A stretch of DNA of 57,163 nt from Planctomycetota bacterium (GTDB lineage Bacteria; Planctomycetota; Planctomycetia; Gemmatales; Gemmataceae): NCBI GenBank assembly GCA_016873225.1, contig VGXS01000026.1:1-57163 (forward strand), written 5' to 3'. Below are positions 48,338 to 56,446 of the stretch, piece by piece. The translations under genes were made by a program, and so were the position numbers. The notes beneath the pieces were generated by a model. It worked only from the letters and a program-made list of their open reading frames with translations, was not told the DNA's origin and searched no databases. How positions within the stretch are numbered: position 1 is the first letter of the stretch; every line of letters begins with the position of its first letter.

Positions 48338-49470
48338 CGCCACAAGACACATGCCAGGCTGCCATGAAAAAAAGCGACCCGATCATGAGAGGCGAACCCC
48401 AACCCCTGACCGAACGATGCGGCGAGGGATGCATCGGAAGTGAACAGGCCCACCCGCCAACCAGATGCGACGGCGGCGATTCGCTCCCCGAGTTGCCTGT
48501 ATAAATTGCGAAGGCTTTTCGCATCCCCGATCCGCTCTCCAAATGGAGGGTTGGTCATGATCCAACCGGGCGGACCTGGCGGCAGCACCAATTCCCTGGC
48601 ATCCGCTTGAAACGGCTTGATGCGGTGACCCAAGCCCGCGGCCCTCACGCATGATGCGGCAAGCTTCACCACCTCATCGTCCCAGTCAGACAATTGGATG
48701 GGCGGCAGTTCCGTGCGCGGATTACCACTTCGGAGTTTTTCCCTGATGGCGGAAAAAACATCTGCCCGGTATTCCCGCCACCCTTGAAATGCAAACGATC
48801 TGGTGAGACCTGGCGGAATACCCAAAACCCGAAATGCGCCCTCGATACCAATAGTTCCAGAACCACAGAAAGGATCCACAAGCGGCACATTGCCTGGCCA
48901 ACCGCAAGCGGCAACCAAGGCCGAAGCCAGCGATTCCGCCAGCGGTGCGGCCGGCTGAGCCACTCGGTAGCCACGCTTGTGCAGGGAAGCTCCTGAGCTG
49001 TCAAGGCTTAGTACCGCCCTGTTTCTTGAGACATGCAGGTTCAGCGCGACATTGGGTTGCTGCGGGTCAACGCTTGGCCTTCTGCCCAGTTTCCTGACAA
49101 ACTGGTCGCAAATCGCATCCTTGACTCTGCGGGCGGCATATTGGCTGTGTGTGATTGCGGAATCCCGGACATTCGCATCGACCGCAAGTGTCTGGTCAGG
49201 GGTCATGATTCGGGTCCAGTCTAGGGAGCCAACCAACTCGTAGAGGTCATCCGAGGAGGCGACAACCGAATCAACCAATGGCACCAGTACCCGAATGGCG
49301 GTTCGTAGACATAAATTGGCACGGTAAAGGTCTGATCTTGAAGCCCTGAATGCGACGCCTCCGGATTGTATTTCGACTTCCAGGAATCCAAGTTCCTTCA
49401 TCTCCATGCCAAGAAATGGCTCGATACCCCTGCCACAGGTGGCAAAGGCTGGAGCTGGCCAATCAATCAT
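48322..49470 (-). CDS. THUMP-domain RNA guanine-N2 methyltransferase (RlmL/UPF0020 type)
   Basis: A 382-residue methyltransferase. An N-terminal ferredoxin-like/THUMP part (FATCGRGIEPFLGMEMKELGF, VAFRASRSDLYRANLCLRTAIRVL in parts) binds RNA. The catalytic domain has VDPFCGSGTIGIEGAFRVL (SAM loop) and WIMTNPPFGERIGD (the NPPFGER N2-guanine motif). It lacks the C-terminal RlmK half of enterobacterial RlmL, so it corresponds to the short form. The ATG (MIDWPAPAF) is chosen since upstream frames run into the cytochrome gene. It makes m2G in 23S rRNA by homology. The end overlaps the DUF488 gene tail to tail. Confidence 0.87.
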   Translation of the reverse strand: MIDWPAPAFATCGRGIEPFLGMEMKELGFLEVEIQSGGVAFRASRSDLYRANLCLRTAIRVLVPLVDSVVASSDDLYELVGSLDWTRIMTPDQTLAVDANVRDSAITHSQYAARRVKDAICDQFVRKLGRRPSVDPQQPNVALNLHVSRNRAVLSLDSSGASLHKRGYRVAQPAAPLAESLASALVAACGWPGNVPLVDPFCGSGTIGIEGAFRVLGIPPGLTRSFAFQGWREYRADVFSAIREKLRSGNPRTELPPIQLSDWDDEVVKLAASCVRAAGLGHRIKPFQADARELVLPPGPPGWIMTNPPFGERIGDAKSLRNLYRQLGERIAAVASGWRVGLFTSDASLAASFGQGLGFASHDRVAFFHGSLACVLWRYSLA

Positions 49471-49502
49471 CTGAAAATCCACACTTGGACATGAACCGCA
49501 AA

Positions 49503-51026
49503 CTAGTTGACGGCAAGCTTCCGGGCCCACTTGGCCAATGAGTCAAATGAACCGGCACGGTCCGGACCACGGAATCCGGCTGGACCGGCAAATCCTTTGG
49601 GGTATGCCAAAGCGGAAAAGGCCGTGGCGAATGACTCGGGGGCCGGAGCATTCGAGGCTCCCCTTGAAAGCCAGAAGAGGGTTCGCAGGTGCGACTCGGC
49701 TTGATCCCAACGGCCTTCATCCAAGGCAATCGCGGAGGGCCCGGCCACGCGTGCAAGCCATGCATGCCGTTTGTCCATCGACAATCGTTCGATTGCCGAT
49801 GTCTCAACTTCCAGCTTCTGCAATTCATGCAGGATGGTTTCGCCGATGATTGCAGTATTTGCCTTGTTGGCATTTGAAACGGCTTTGCTCCATGCTTCCA
49901 CCGCTGACTTCATTTCCGGCTTTTCGGACAGACTCGCAACAATGGAAATGGTGGCATTGCATGGCACGAATCCGCCCGGCTTGATCTGGCCGCCAGACTT
50001 GTTGGCAAGCCAGTTCCTTTGGCGCCAGCTGTCTGTTGACGCTCCCAGGCCAGCATGGCACGAAAAACAGTCCTGATCGGAGAATTCAGGCCAAATGCCT
50101 CCCATGTTTCGCGCGTGAGCGGTTGCCATTCGCACCTGCATTCCAGCGGAAATCATCAACCCAGCCACATGCAGAGCAGCGTTCCTGCCATCGGGGTCCT
50201 TTTCCCGCTTGGTGTTCCAGTGGGCAGGAAGTTGGTTGATGTGGGAAGCCGCATCAAAAACCAGCCTGGGATGCCCCGCCGCCATGATGTCGTGGTTGCA
50301 GTCACGGATCGGCTCGGTTGCCGAACCTGGATTACCCACATGGCATGAAACACAAAGGGCGGCCGTGTTTTTCGCGGGTGCGAGGTTCGCCAACCCTGCT
50401 AATTGCTTGAGCCGCAACGATTCGGGCGATTTCCAAGCTTCCATGCCGATTCCAGTCGGCCCCAAAACCGTGTGCCTTTGCAAATATTCGAAGGTGCTAT
50501 GCCCTGGAAGCGTGTGGCACGATTCGCAACCGACTCCCGTGCCGCGGGAAGACGCCAAGTCTAACTCTTTGGCAAGTGATGAATCCTTCCAGATTTCGTC
50601 CTGTTTCGCCTCAGCATACTTGGCCACTTGGGGATTGGCATGGCAAGCAAGGCACCTTGAATCAAGGTGGGCGGGTTTTCCCGGACCGTTGAGATTTTCC
50701 GCGATTTGCCGGCTGCGATCACTCTTCAGAACCTCATATGCCTGGTTGTGCGGGTCGCGTTCAAACCAGATGGTCGCCTCGCTGCGAAGAAAAACCTGAT
50801 CCACAAGCGATTCATATCTACCATGACACCCCTGGCTGGCACAGGACATTGAGCCGGAAACACCCTGAAGTGACTGGACAAGTTCCGAGCGCTGATGTCC
50901 GGGCGCAGTAGGTGGGTCAGATGGGGTATTCGCAGTCCCAAGCAGCGACATGCTTGAAGCCACCGAGCAGGCGGCAAGGACCAGCCAACAGATAGCCTTT
51001 CGATGCGCCATGAGCGATTGTCCCAT
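49503..51026 (-). CDS. Multihaem cytochrome c (c554-like), five haem sites
   Basis: A 507-residue secreted electron-transfer protein. The signal peptide is AICWLVLAACSVASSMSLLG. Haem sites in order: CASQGCH (CX4CH), CLACH, CESCH, CVSCH and CFSCH, i.e. one CX4CH and four CXXCH. Distal-type landmarks CNHDIMAAGHPRLVFDA are the well-known block of the cytochrome c554 / multihaem family common in planctomycetes. After the last haem site there is a helical C-terminal region of about 160 residues without haems (EAWSKAVSNANKANTAIIGE). Two starts are possible, ATG here or five codons later. It is divergent from der. It may pass electrons from a periplasmic dehydrogenase; no partner is adjacent. Confidence 0.88.
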   Translation of the reverse strand: MGQSLMAHRKAICWLVLAACSVASSMSLLGTANTPSDPPTAPGHQRSELVQSLQGVSGSMSCASQGCHGRYESLVDQVFLRSEATIWFERDPHNQAYEVLKSDRSRQIAENLNGPGKPAHLDSRCLACHANPQVAKYAEAKQDEIWKDSSLAKELDLASSRGTGVGCESCHTLPGHSTFEYLQRHTVLGPTGIGMEAWKSPESLRLKQLAGLANLAPAKNTAALCVSCHVGNPGSATEPIRDCNHDIMAAGHPRLVFDAASHINQLPAHWNTKREKDPDGRNAALHVAGLMISAGMQVRMATAHARNMGGIWPEFSDQDCFSCHAGLGASTDSWRQRNWLANKSGGQIKPGGFVPCNATISIVASLSEKPEMKSAVEAWSKAVSNANKANTAIIGETILHELQKLEVETSAIERLSMDKRHAWLARVAGPSAIALDEGRWDQAESHLRTLFWLSRGASNAPAPESFATAFSALAYPKGFAGPAGFRGPDRAGSFDSLAKWARKLAVN

Positions 51027-51054
51027 TCCCGCGAGTCAGTCTTCCGGAATATTT

Positions 51055-51101
51055 GGGTAATTAAGTGGTAGTATATCAAATTACCCGCGCGGATTGCGCG
51101 C
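51055..51101. promoter_or_regulatory. Inverted repeats between cytochrome and der
   Basis: GGGTAATT (51055-51062) and AATTACCC (51079-51086) are a perfect 8-bp inverted repeat with 16 bases between, containing a TATATC stretch. Directly after comes GCGCG (51087-51091) with CGCGC (51097-51101), a second 5-bp hairpin. They sit in the 112-base divergent region. A shared operator, or stacked leader hairpins for der, are both possible. Confidence 0.4.
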
Positions 51102-51138
51102 ACTTACGGCCCCATCGGATGTTTCCAAGAGCCCAATC

Positions 51139-52614
51139 ATGACTTTACCGGTCGTGGCCATTGTTGGCCGGCCCAATGTCGGAAAATCGTCGCTTTTCAA
51201 CTGCTTGGCCAAGCGACGAATCGCGATTGTCGACCCGACATCCGGAGTCACACGGGACAGGGTTGTTTCACCGGTTTCGTGGAGGGACACGACCTTTGAC
51301 CTTACCGACACGGGTGGCATGGGCGTGGAGGATGTCGACAACCTGACGGACGATATTGAACGCCAAATCCGAATTGGAATGGAACAGGCCCATGTCCTGA
51401 TCTTCCTTGTTGATGCCAGGGCAGGCCTCACACCGCTGGATCAAAGGGTGGCGGAAAAGCTCAGAACTCTCAACAAGCCGGTGATCCTTGTCGCGAACAA
51501 GTGCGATGTTCCGGAAGTGGATCAGCAGTCAGTCGAATTTTATCGACTGGGATTCGGTGACCCCATTTGTGTCAGCGCCCAGCACGCGAGAAATCGTGAC
51601 AAGTTGCTCGACATGATCCAGTCCATGGTTCCGATCGCACCCGCGCCTCCAGATCCGGTGTTGAAACTTGCGATTGTTGGAAGAAGGAACACCGGGAAAA
51701 GCACATTCATCAATGCCCTTGCCGGTCAGGAACGGGTGATCGTGAGTGAAGTGGCGGGAACCACCCGTGACAGCATTGATGTCAGGTTTGAGAAGGATGG
51801 AATGGCCTTGCTGGCAATTGACACGGCAGGCGTTAGAAAGCGTCGCAGCGTGAAGGAAGATATTGAGTTCTACAGCCTGGCCCGCGCGCAAAGGTCGATA
51901 CGCCGGGCTGATGTGGTGCTTCTTTTCCTGGAACCCCGGATGCGGATTTCACGAGTCGACAAGCAACTTGCCGAATATGTCCTGGAACTGTCAAAACCGG
52001 CCGTCTTTGTCATCAACAAGTGGGATCTCGTCAAGAACAGGATCACCATGGACCAGATGGGCGAGTATGTGCGGAAGGTTTTCCCCAGCCTGACTCATGT
52101 TCCCGTCGCATTCATCACGGCCAAGTCGGGAAAGAATGTGCCGATGCTGGTCGACCTCTCAAGGAACCTTCACAAGCAGGCCTCCCATCGAGTCACCACA
52201 CCCGAACTCAACAGGGTTATTCAAGACGCGCTCGCGCGGAATCCTCCCCCCATGAGGCGGGGCAAGAATCCACGGGTCTATTTCGCAACCCAAGCGAGCA
52301 CGAATCCGCCAACGCTCGTCCTTTTTTGCAATGGCAAATCACTTTTCGACCCGCCTTACCTTCGGTACATCGAAAAGGCGATCAGGGACAACCTTTCCTT
52401 TGCGGATGTCGCGATGAATCTCGTGGTACAAGGGAAGAACCAAAAGGGAGTGGCCAAGAAGGAAGCCGTGGAGGCGGAGGAAGCCGAGGCGACGCGCGTG
52501 CACCCCCGTCATCGCGCTCCACGGAAGGATTCGTCTGAACCGGCAAAAGGATCGAAGCCTGCCGCTGGAAGGAAGCCGCGGCCACGGCAAAATCCGGAAA
52601 CTTGGGACCTTTAA
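51139..52614 (+). CDS. der: GTPase Der (EngA)
   Basis: A 491-residue ribosome-assembly GTPase with two G domains. First: VGRPNVGKSSLFN, TDTGGMG, NKCDV. Second: VGRRNTGKSTFIN, DTAGVRKR and NKWDLV. The C-terminal KH-like domain follows (RVTTPELNRVIQDAL, RVYFATQASTNPPTLVLFCN in parts), and the protein ends with an extra 60-residue Lys/Arg/Glu-rich tail (KKEAVEAEEAEATRVHPRHR), which may contact rRNA. The usual length is about 440-490. An ATG is chosen before TLPVVAIVG; an upstream in-frame start is weaker. It acts in 50S maturation in the cytoplasm. Confidence 0.95.
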   Translation: MTLPVVAIVGRPNVGKSSLFNCLAKRRIAIVDPTSGVTRDRVVSPVSWRDTTFDLTDTGGMGVEDVDNLTDDIERQIRIGMEQAHVLIFLVDARAGLTPLDQRVAEKLRTLNKPVILVANKCDVPEVDQQSVEFYRLGFGDPICVSAQHARNRDKLLDMIQSMVPIAPAPPDPVLKLAIVGRRNTGKSTFINALAGQERVIVSEVAGTTRDSIDVRFEKDGMALLAIDTAGVRKRRSVKEDIEFYSLARAQRSIRRADVVLLFLEPRMRISRVDKQLAEYVLELSKPAVFVINKWDLVKNRITMDQMGEYVRKVFPSLTHVPVAFITAKSGKNVPMLVDLSRNLHKQASHRVTTPELNRVIQDALARNPPPMRRGKNPRVYFATQASTNPPTLVLFCNGKSLFDPPYLRYIEKAIRDNLSFADVAMNLVVQGKNQKGVAKKEAVEAEEAEATRVHPRHRAPRKDSSEPAKGSKPAAGRKPRPRQNPETWDL

Positions 52615-52656
52615 GCGCTATTTCAAGGCTTTTTGCGTTAGGAAAACGAACACGCT

Positions 52657-52893
52657 TCAGGCAGGATCATGCCCACCTGGGCAGCCTGGCCGGCACCTTG
52701 ATAGCCTCCTTATACCCAGGGCAATTCCCCGCGCGCCGCCATGCTTGGAAAGGCTGTCAAGCATGTACTGGCTGCAGGAAGGGGTGAAACGGCATCCTCC
52801 AAGCGGCACCACGGGTTGCAGCACCAGTCTGTAAAACATCACGACTGATTTTGCGAAAAGCGCAAGACAATGATCAAAAATGGAAAGGATCAT
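52657..52893 (-). CDS. yidD: Membrane protein insertion efficiency factor YidD
   Basis: A 78-residue amphipathic protein that helps YidC insert proteins into the membrane. The family's block is complete: FYRLVLQPVVPLGGCRFTPSCSQYMLDSL in parts, with the C-R-x-x-P-S-C-S-x-Y pattern, then HGGARGIALGIRRLSRCRPGCPGGHDP in parts (family: G-x-W-x-G-x-x-R-x-h-R-C-x-P-h-x-x-G-G-x-D-P). Its ATG overlaps the rnpA stop (ATGA), as usual. yidC and rpmH are not next to it, which is less usual. Confidence 0.95.
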   Translation of the reverse strand: MILSIFDHCLALFAKSVVMFYRLVLQPVVPLGGCRFTPSCSQYMLDSLSKHGGARGIALGIRRLSRCRPGCPGGHDPA

Positions 52894-53267
52894 GGCGGGC
52901 CTGAATCAAGGCTTAATCCATCCGCCTTCCGTCTGGCTTTATCCGCGGCGAGGCCCATCAGTTCAAAAACCATGGAGTCCAAACGCGTACCGGCAGGCAA
53001 CTTGGCGGAGCGCGCGGAAATGACAAAATCGAAGCCCGTGGGAAGGCGCGGCCTGAGTTTCCTGAACGCTTCCCTCAATCTGCGGCGAATGAGGTTACGG
53101 GCGATACCACCTCCAGAAACCCTTTTAGAAACGCTCAAGCCGATTCGGGAAAACTTCATTCCGTTTTGAATCGCATGCACGGACAACTGTTGGCTTGACT
53201 TGGAACATCGATATCCAAAAACGGATTCAAACTGGGGGGTTGACCTCAATTTGAAGGCCCGGGGCAT
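52890..53267 (-). CDS. rnpA: Ribonuclease P protein component
   Basis: A 125-residue basic protein subunit of RNase P, which trims the 5' ends of tRNAs with the rnpB RNA. Family landmarks: RAFKLRSTPQFESVFG near the start, FSRIGLSVSKRVSGGGIARNLIRRRLREAFRK in parts (the RNR-like helix is present as ARNLIRRRLRE), and FDFVISARSAK. AAAGG lies six bases before the ATG and takes part in a hairpin. yidD overlaps its end. rpmH, normally right before rnpA, is replaced here by a DnaJ-like gene. Confidence 0.92.
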   Translation of the reverse strand: MPRAFKLRSTPQFESVFGYRCSKSSQQLSVHAIQNGMKFSRIGLSVSKRVSGGGIARNLIRRRLREAFRKLRPRLPTGFDFVISARSAKLPAGTRLDSMVFELMGLAADKARRKADGLSLDSGPP

Positions 53268-53270
53268 GCC

Positions 53271-53311
53271 GTGCCTTTTTAATGGGAACACGCTGCCCGA
53301 TGGGAAGGCAC
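53271..53311 (-). promoter_or_regulatory. Hairpin that pairs the rnpA Shine-Dalgarno
   Basis: On the rnpA transcript GTGCCTT (complement of 53311-53305) pairs perfectly with AAGGCAC (complement of 53277-53271), which contains the AAGG of the ribosome-binding site. The 7-bp stem encloses a loop of 27 bases with further GGG/CCC pairing possible. Folding would hide the site; opening would free it. This may control the amount of RNase P protein. Confidence 0.38.
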
Positions 53312-53332
53312 CCGGGTTTCTTTCCTTCACCT

Positions 53333-54190
53333 TCAAGACCCCCAAGGCGGTCCCGACCTTGGGTTCTGTGGATACAAGCTGGCTAAATCCTCAATGATAG
53401 CGCGCCCTTTGTCATCAGCCACCGCGGGTGCCACGATTTTGATCTCGATGTGCAAATCCCCACCAAGCAGTCCCCTTCCCTTGAGACGCAAGCGTTGTCC
53501 GCTGGAGGCGCCGGCGGGAATTTTCACGGTCAGCCGGGCACCGTCAAGCGTGGGAATGTCCACCTTCGTGCCGACGGCCGCCTCGGGCAGGCTCACGGGG
53601 GTCTCAAGCACCAGGTCGTTTCCATCCCTTTTGAAAAACTGGTGGGTGGCATAGCGGATGGCAACAAGCAAGTCAGCGCCACCATTTCCCTGCCCGGCAA
53701 GCTTCAATTTTTTCTCTTCCTGAATACCGGCGGGAATCGTGATTTCGAGGTCCTTGTCATTAAAACTGAACGACCTTTTCCCGCCGCTATGGACCAACTC
53801 GAGTGGGATGGCCATTTCAACGACCGTTGGTTCGGGTACCGCCCTACTCCTCCTGGTTCGTCCTCTCCCGCGTCCTCCAAACATTCCTCCAAGAATGTCA
53901 CCCAAGTCGATTTCGGCACCATCAAAACCTTGGCCAAACGGGGATCCATTGCCAAATGGAGAATTTTGTTGGGGGCCAGCGAAACCGAATTGATCAAACT
54001 GGGACTTTTTTTGTTCGTCGCCGAGAATGTCATAGGCTTCTTGAATTTCCTTGAACTTTCCTTCGGCAACCTTGTCCCCCGGATTGCGGTCGGGGTGGTA
54101 TTCCCGGGCAAGTTTCCTATAACTTTTCTTGATATCATCCTGGGTGGCGGTGCGTGTGACACCGAGCACCTCGTAGGGATCACGAGGCAT
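53333..54190 (-). CDS. DnaJ-like co-chaperone without zinc finger (CbpA type)
   Basis: A 285-residue J-domain protein. The J domain opens with MPRDPYEVLGVTRTATQDDIKKSYRKLAREYHPDRNPGD in parts, with the essential HPD, and ends in FKEIQEAYDILGDEQKKSQFDQFG. A Gly/Phe/Pro region (residues 70-110) leads to the C-terminal substrate domain: PTVVEMAIPLELVHSGGKRSF, DLEITIPAGIQEEKKLKLAGQG, LVLETPVSLPEAAVGTKVDIPTLDG in parts, and LRLKGRGLLGGDL. There is no CxxCxGxG zinc finger, so it is a class B protein like CbpA. A start 23 codons upstream (54259) is also possible. Confidence 0.9.
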   Translation of the reverse strand: MPRDPYEVLGVTRTATQDDIKKSYRKLAREYHPDRNPGDKVAEGKFKEIQEAYDILGDEQKKSQFDQFGFAGPQQNSPFGNGSPFGQGFDGAEIDLGDILGGMFGGRGRGRTRRSRAVPEPTVVEMAIPLELVHSGGKRSFSFNDKDLEITIPAGIQEEKKLKLAGQGNGGADLLVAIRYATHQFFKRDGNDLVLETPVSLPEAAVGTKVDIPTLDGARLTVKIPAGASSGQRLRLKGRGLLGGDLHIEIKIVAPAVADDKGRAIIEDLASLYPQNPRSGPPWGS

Positions 54191-54298
54191 GGGTGGAAAG
54201 TCCTGTTCGCGCTGGGATGACCATGCATCCACTTTAACCGGAGGCCGTTCCCGGCGCATGGTGGCTTGTCTCCTCTTCTGGGCCGGGCAAACGAAGTG

Positions 54299-55081
54299 AT
54301 GGCAGTCGATTCCCGGGGAACAAGCGTTTCTCAATCGTTTGTTGGGCATTCCCAAGCATGCGAGTGGGACATTGCCTGCCATGGTTTCGCCAAGGCGGAT
54401 GTCACAGCCATTGGTTTCATGCGACGCCAGTTTGCTGAATCGTGGACAGGACCGGGCAAAGGTTCCATGAGGCATATGGAAGACCAAACCGTCGCCGCCC
54501 TGGAAGCCGTTCGAACAGCGCGGTCCGGCTCAAATGGCGTTGCTTTCGACCAATGGGCCGTTTTGGGGTGCCCCATCCTGCCAGGTCGCGCAACATTCAG
54601 CGAAAACCTGGGCCGATATGCCAAGGAGGGCGCGTTCGCCATCTCTCCTCAGGTGATACCCCAATGCTCACTCCACTCCCTTCCGGGCCAACTTTCAATC
54701 GTGCTGGGAGCCCACGGACCGAATCTTGGGGTAGGTGGATGGCCGGGAACCGAACACCAAGTCTGGTCGACGGCATGGTCATTAGAAAAAGCCGTTGAAC
54801 CTGAGGGGTTCTGGCTTATATGGAGTTGCCGGGAGCCAGATATTTCCGGACTCCCCGGTTCGGATTCGGTCAAGGCCTTGGCTTTGGCGGTCCACAAACC
54901 CAAACCCGACTCTTCTGCCAAGTGGCGTGTCTCGATGGATCACCGCCAGGAGAAATCCTCGGCATCATGGTGTCCGTGGAAAATGGCGGACATACTCGAC
55001 GGAAACGGCAATGGCGGCCCGTTCAGCATGGCTTGTGGCGCCTTTGGGCTCAGGTTTGTTCCGTTGGGCGGCCACGCATGA
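54299..55081 (+). CDS. Truncated ketosynthase-like protein (Ketoacyl-synt_2 / chain-length-factor-like)
   Basis: About 260 residues that resemble only the N-terminal half of a beta-ketoacyl synthase. KADVTAIGFMRRQF, AISPQVIPQCSLHSLPGQLSIVLGAHGPNL in parts, then VGGWPGTEHQVWSTAWSLE correspond to the ketosynthase 'SP-x-x-h-x-x-SL-x-x-x-xG-x-hSI' block. At the place of the active-site Cys there is WPGTE, so catalysis is lost. The length and pattern suit the stand-alone Ketoacyl-synt_2 proteins and chain-length-factor partners. Its stop overlaps the start of a complete ketosynthase (ATGA). The start is uncertain; no ribosome site is convincing. Confidence 0.6.
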   Translation: MAVDSRGTSVSQSFVGHSQACEWDIACHGFAKADVTAIGFMRRQFAESWTGPGKGSMRHMEDQTVAALEAVRTARSGSNGVAFDQWAVLGCPILPGRATFSENLGRYAKEGAFAISPQVIPQCSLHSLPGQLSIVLGAHGPNLGVGGWPGTEHQVWSTAWSLEKAVEPEGFWLIWSCREPDISGLPGSDSVKALALAVHKPKPDSSAKWRVSMDHRQEKSSASWCPWKMADILDGNGNGGPFSMACGAFGLRFVPLGGHA

Positions 55082-56292
55082 GTTCGGACAACGACATCTG
55101 GATCACAGGAATTGGCGCCGCCTCGCCTCTTGGTTCGGGTATCGAGCAAATCACAGATGCCGTTCTGCAGGGAAAAACCTCTATCCAGCCCATTGATCAT
55201 TTCGACACGACCACTCACGCAAGCAAGATCGCGAGTCATCTTTCCACCATTCCTGATTGTCCTTGGCCTTCGGATCCGACAGTTCCTCCCACGGGAAGGC
55301 TGATCGAGTCATGCTCCTGGCAGGCTCTCAAGAATGCCGATTGGAAACCATCGAACGGAAAATTGGGATTGGCTCTGGGGCTCGGACCCGACTGGATGCT
55401 TTCATGGGAGGCCACTTGGCATCCACCAGCCGCAGGAACGCTCGAGCGAAACGGCCAACCATATCCCGCTTATACCGATTTGATCATGCGGCATTGGAAA
55501 GGATCGATCGGACCGACAACCCAGGTATCCAGCGCCTGCGCCAGCGGCAACCACGCCTTGGTATTGGGAGCCTCCATGCTTCTGGGCGGAGCCGCAGATG
55601 CCGTGCTTGCTGGCGCCGCCGCGGTAAACACCACGCCATTGACAATGTCGGTTTTTGGCAATCTTCGCGCCACCTCCCGTCGGAACGACGACCCGGCCCG
55701 TGCTTGCAGGCCCTTTGACCGCGACAGGGATGGATTCGTGATGGGTGACGGTGGAGCCATTTTCGTTTTAGAAAAGGCTGGAAAAGCCAAGGCAAGGGGA
55801 GCGAAACCATTGGCTTTGTTGGCGGGATGGGGCATGACAAGCGACGCCCATCATCTTGTCATGCCTTCAACAGACCAAACTCATGTGATCATGGCCATGC
55901 GTCAGGCGATTGAACGGGCGGCGATCGCTCCGGGGGAACTTGGATACATCAACGCACATGCCCCGGGCACGCCCGCCGGAGACGCCATGGAGGCCCAGGC
56001 GATTCGAACTCTCGCGGAAGAAACGGAAATCAACGCGCCAGTGAGTTCCACCAAGGGAGCCACGGGACATCTTCTGGCAGCTGCGGCTTCATTGGAATTG
56101 GCAATGGGCGTGATTTGCATGCAACGCCAATTGGTTCCCGCGACATTGAATCTCGAAACGATTGATCCCGCATGCGAAGGAATCGAGCATATTCTCGGCC
56201 ATGCCAGGCCATCACCTCTCAGGTGGGTCTTGTCGAACGCTTTCGGTTTTGGTGGCAGCAACTGCAGCGTTGCCATACGCTCAGCAACCTAA
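55078..56292 (+). CDS. Beta-ketoacyl-ACP synthase (FabF type)
   Basis: A 404-residue condensing enzyme for fatty acid or polyketide synthesis. Starts with DIWITGIGAASPLGSGIEQI. The active-site Cys is at about 154 in QVSSACASGNHAL, the first catalytic His at about 294 in INAHAPGTPAGDAMEA (normally HGTGT), Lys326 and His331 in SSTKGATGHLLAAAAS. FGFGGSNCSVA ends the fold. All three catalytic residues are kept. The ATG overlaps the preceding half-ketosynthase stop, so the pair is translationally coupled. No acyl carrier protein or reductase is next to it; a strong hairpin after its stop may end the operon. Confidence 0.9.
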   Translation: MSSDNDIWITGIGAASPLGSGIEQITDAVLQGKTSIQPIDHFDTTTHASKIASHLSTIPDCPWPSDPTVPPTGRLIESCSWQALKNADWKPSNGKLGLALGLGPDWMLSWEATWHPPAAGTLERNGQPYPAYTDLIMRHWKGSIGPTTQVSSACASGNHALVLGASMLLGGAADAVLAGAAAVNTTPLTMSVFGNLRATSRRNDDPARACRPFDRDRDGFVMGDGGAIFVLEKAGKAKARGAKPLALLAGWGMTSDAHHLVMPSTDQTHVIMAMRQAIERAAIAPGELGYINAHAPGTPAGDAMEAQAIRTLAEETEINAPVSSTKGATGHLLAAAASLELAMGVICMQRQLVPATLNLETIDPACEGIEHILGHARPSPLRWVLSNAFGFGGSNCSVAIRSAT

Positions 56293-56388
56293 GCGCGTCT
56301 CCCGGCAATGGATCGATCTTCGAAGTTCAAAGGAGGCTGGCTGGAAATAAAAATGCTTCAGTCACCGCCCCACTCAAAAACAACATCA

Positions 56389-56433
56389 AAAGAGATGAGG
56401 CGGGCGGGATCATCCCGCCCGCCTCATCTCTTT
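56389..56433. terminator. Bidirectional terminator-like perfect hairpin
   Basis: A 22-bp perfect inverted repeat with a single central base at 56411 (stem 56389-56410 and 56412-56433), GC-rich in the middle (GGCGGGCGGGAT/ATCCCGCCCGCC) and with AAA and TTT at the ends. It lies between the convergent ketosynthase and BBP7 genes, which is the expected place of a two-way terminator. It is the clearest terminator of the window. Confidence 0.8.
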
Positions 56434-56446
56434 CAACTGATATGAA

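Noticed and set aside
53268..53332. rpmH (ribosomal protein L34) upstream of rnpA
   Set aside because: The 65-base gap is too short for L34 and contains no KRTFQPS-like frame.
53450..54220. 256-codon plus-strand frame opposite the DnaJ-like gene
   Set aside because: Antisense to a J-domain protein with HPD motif; no motif in the plus-strand translation.
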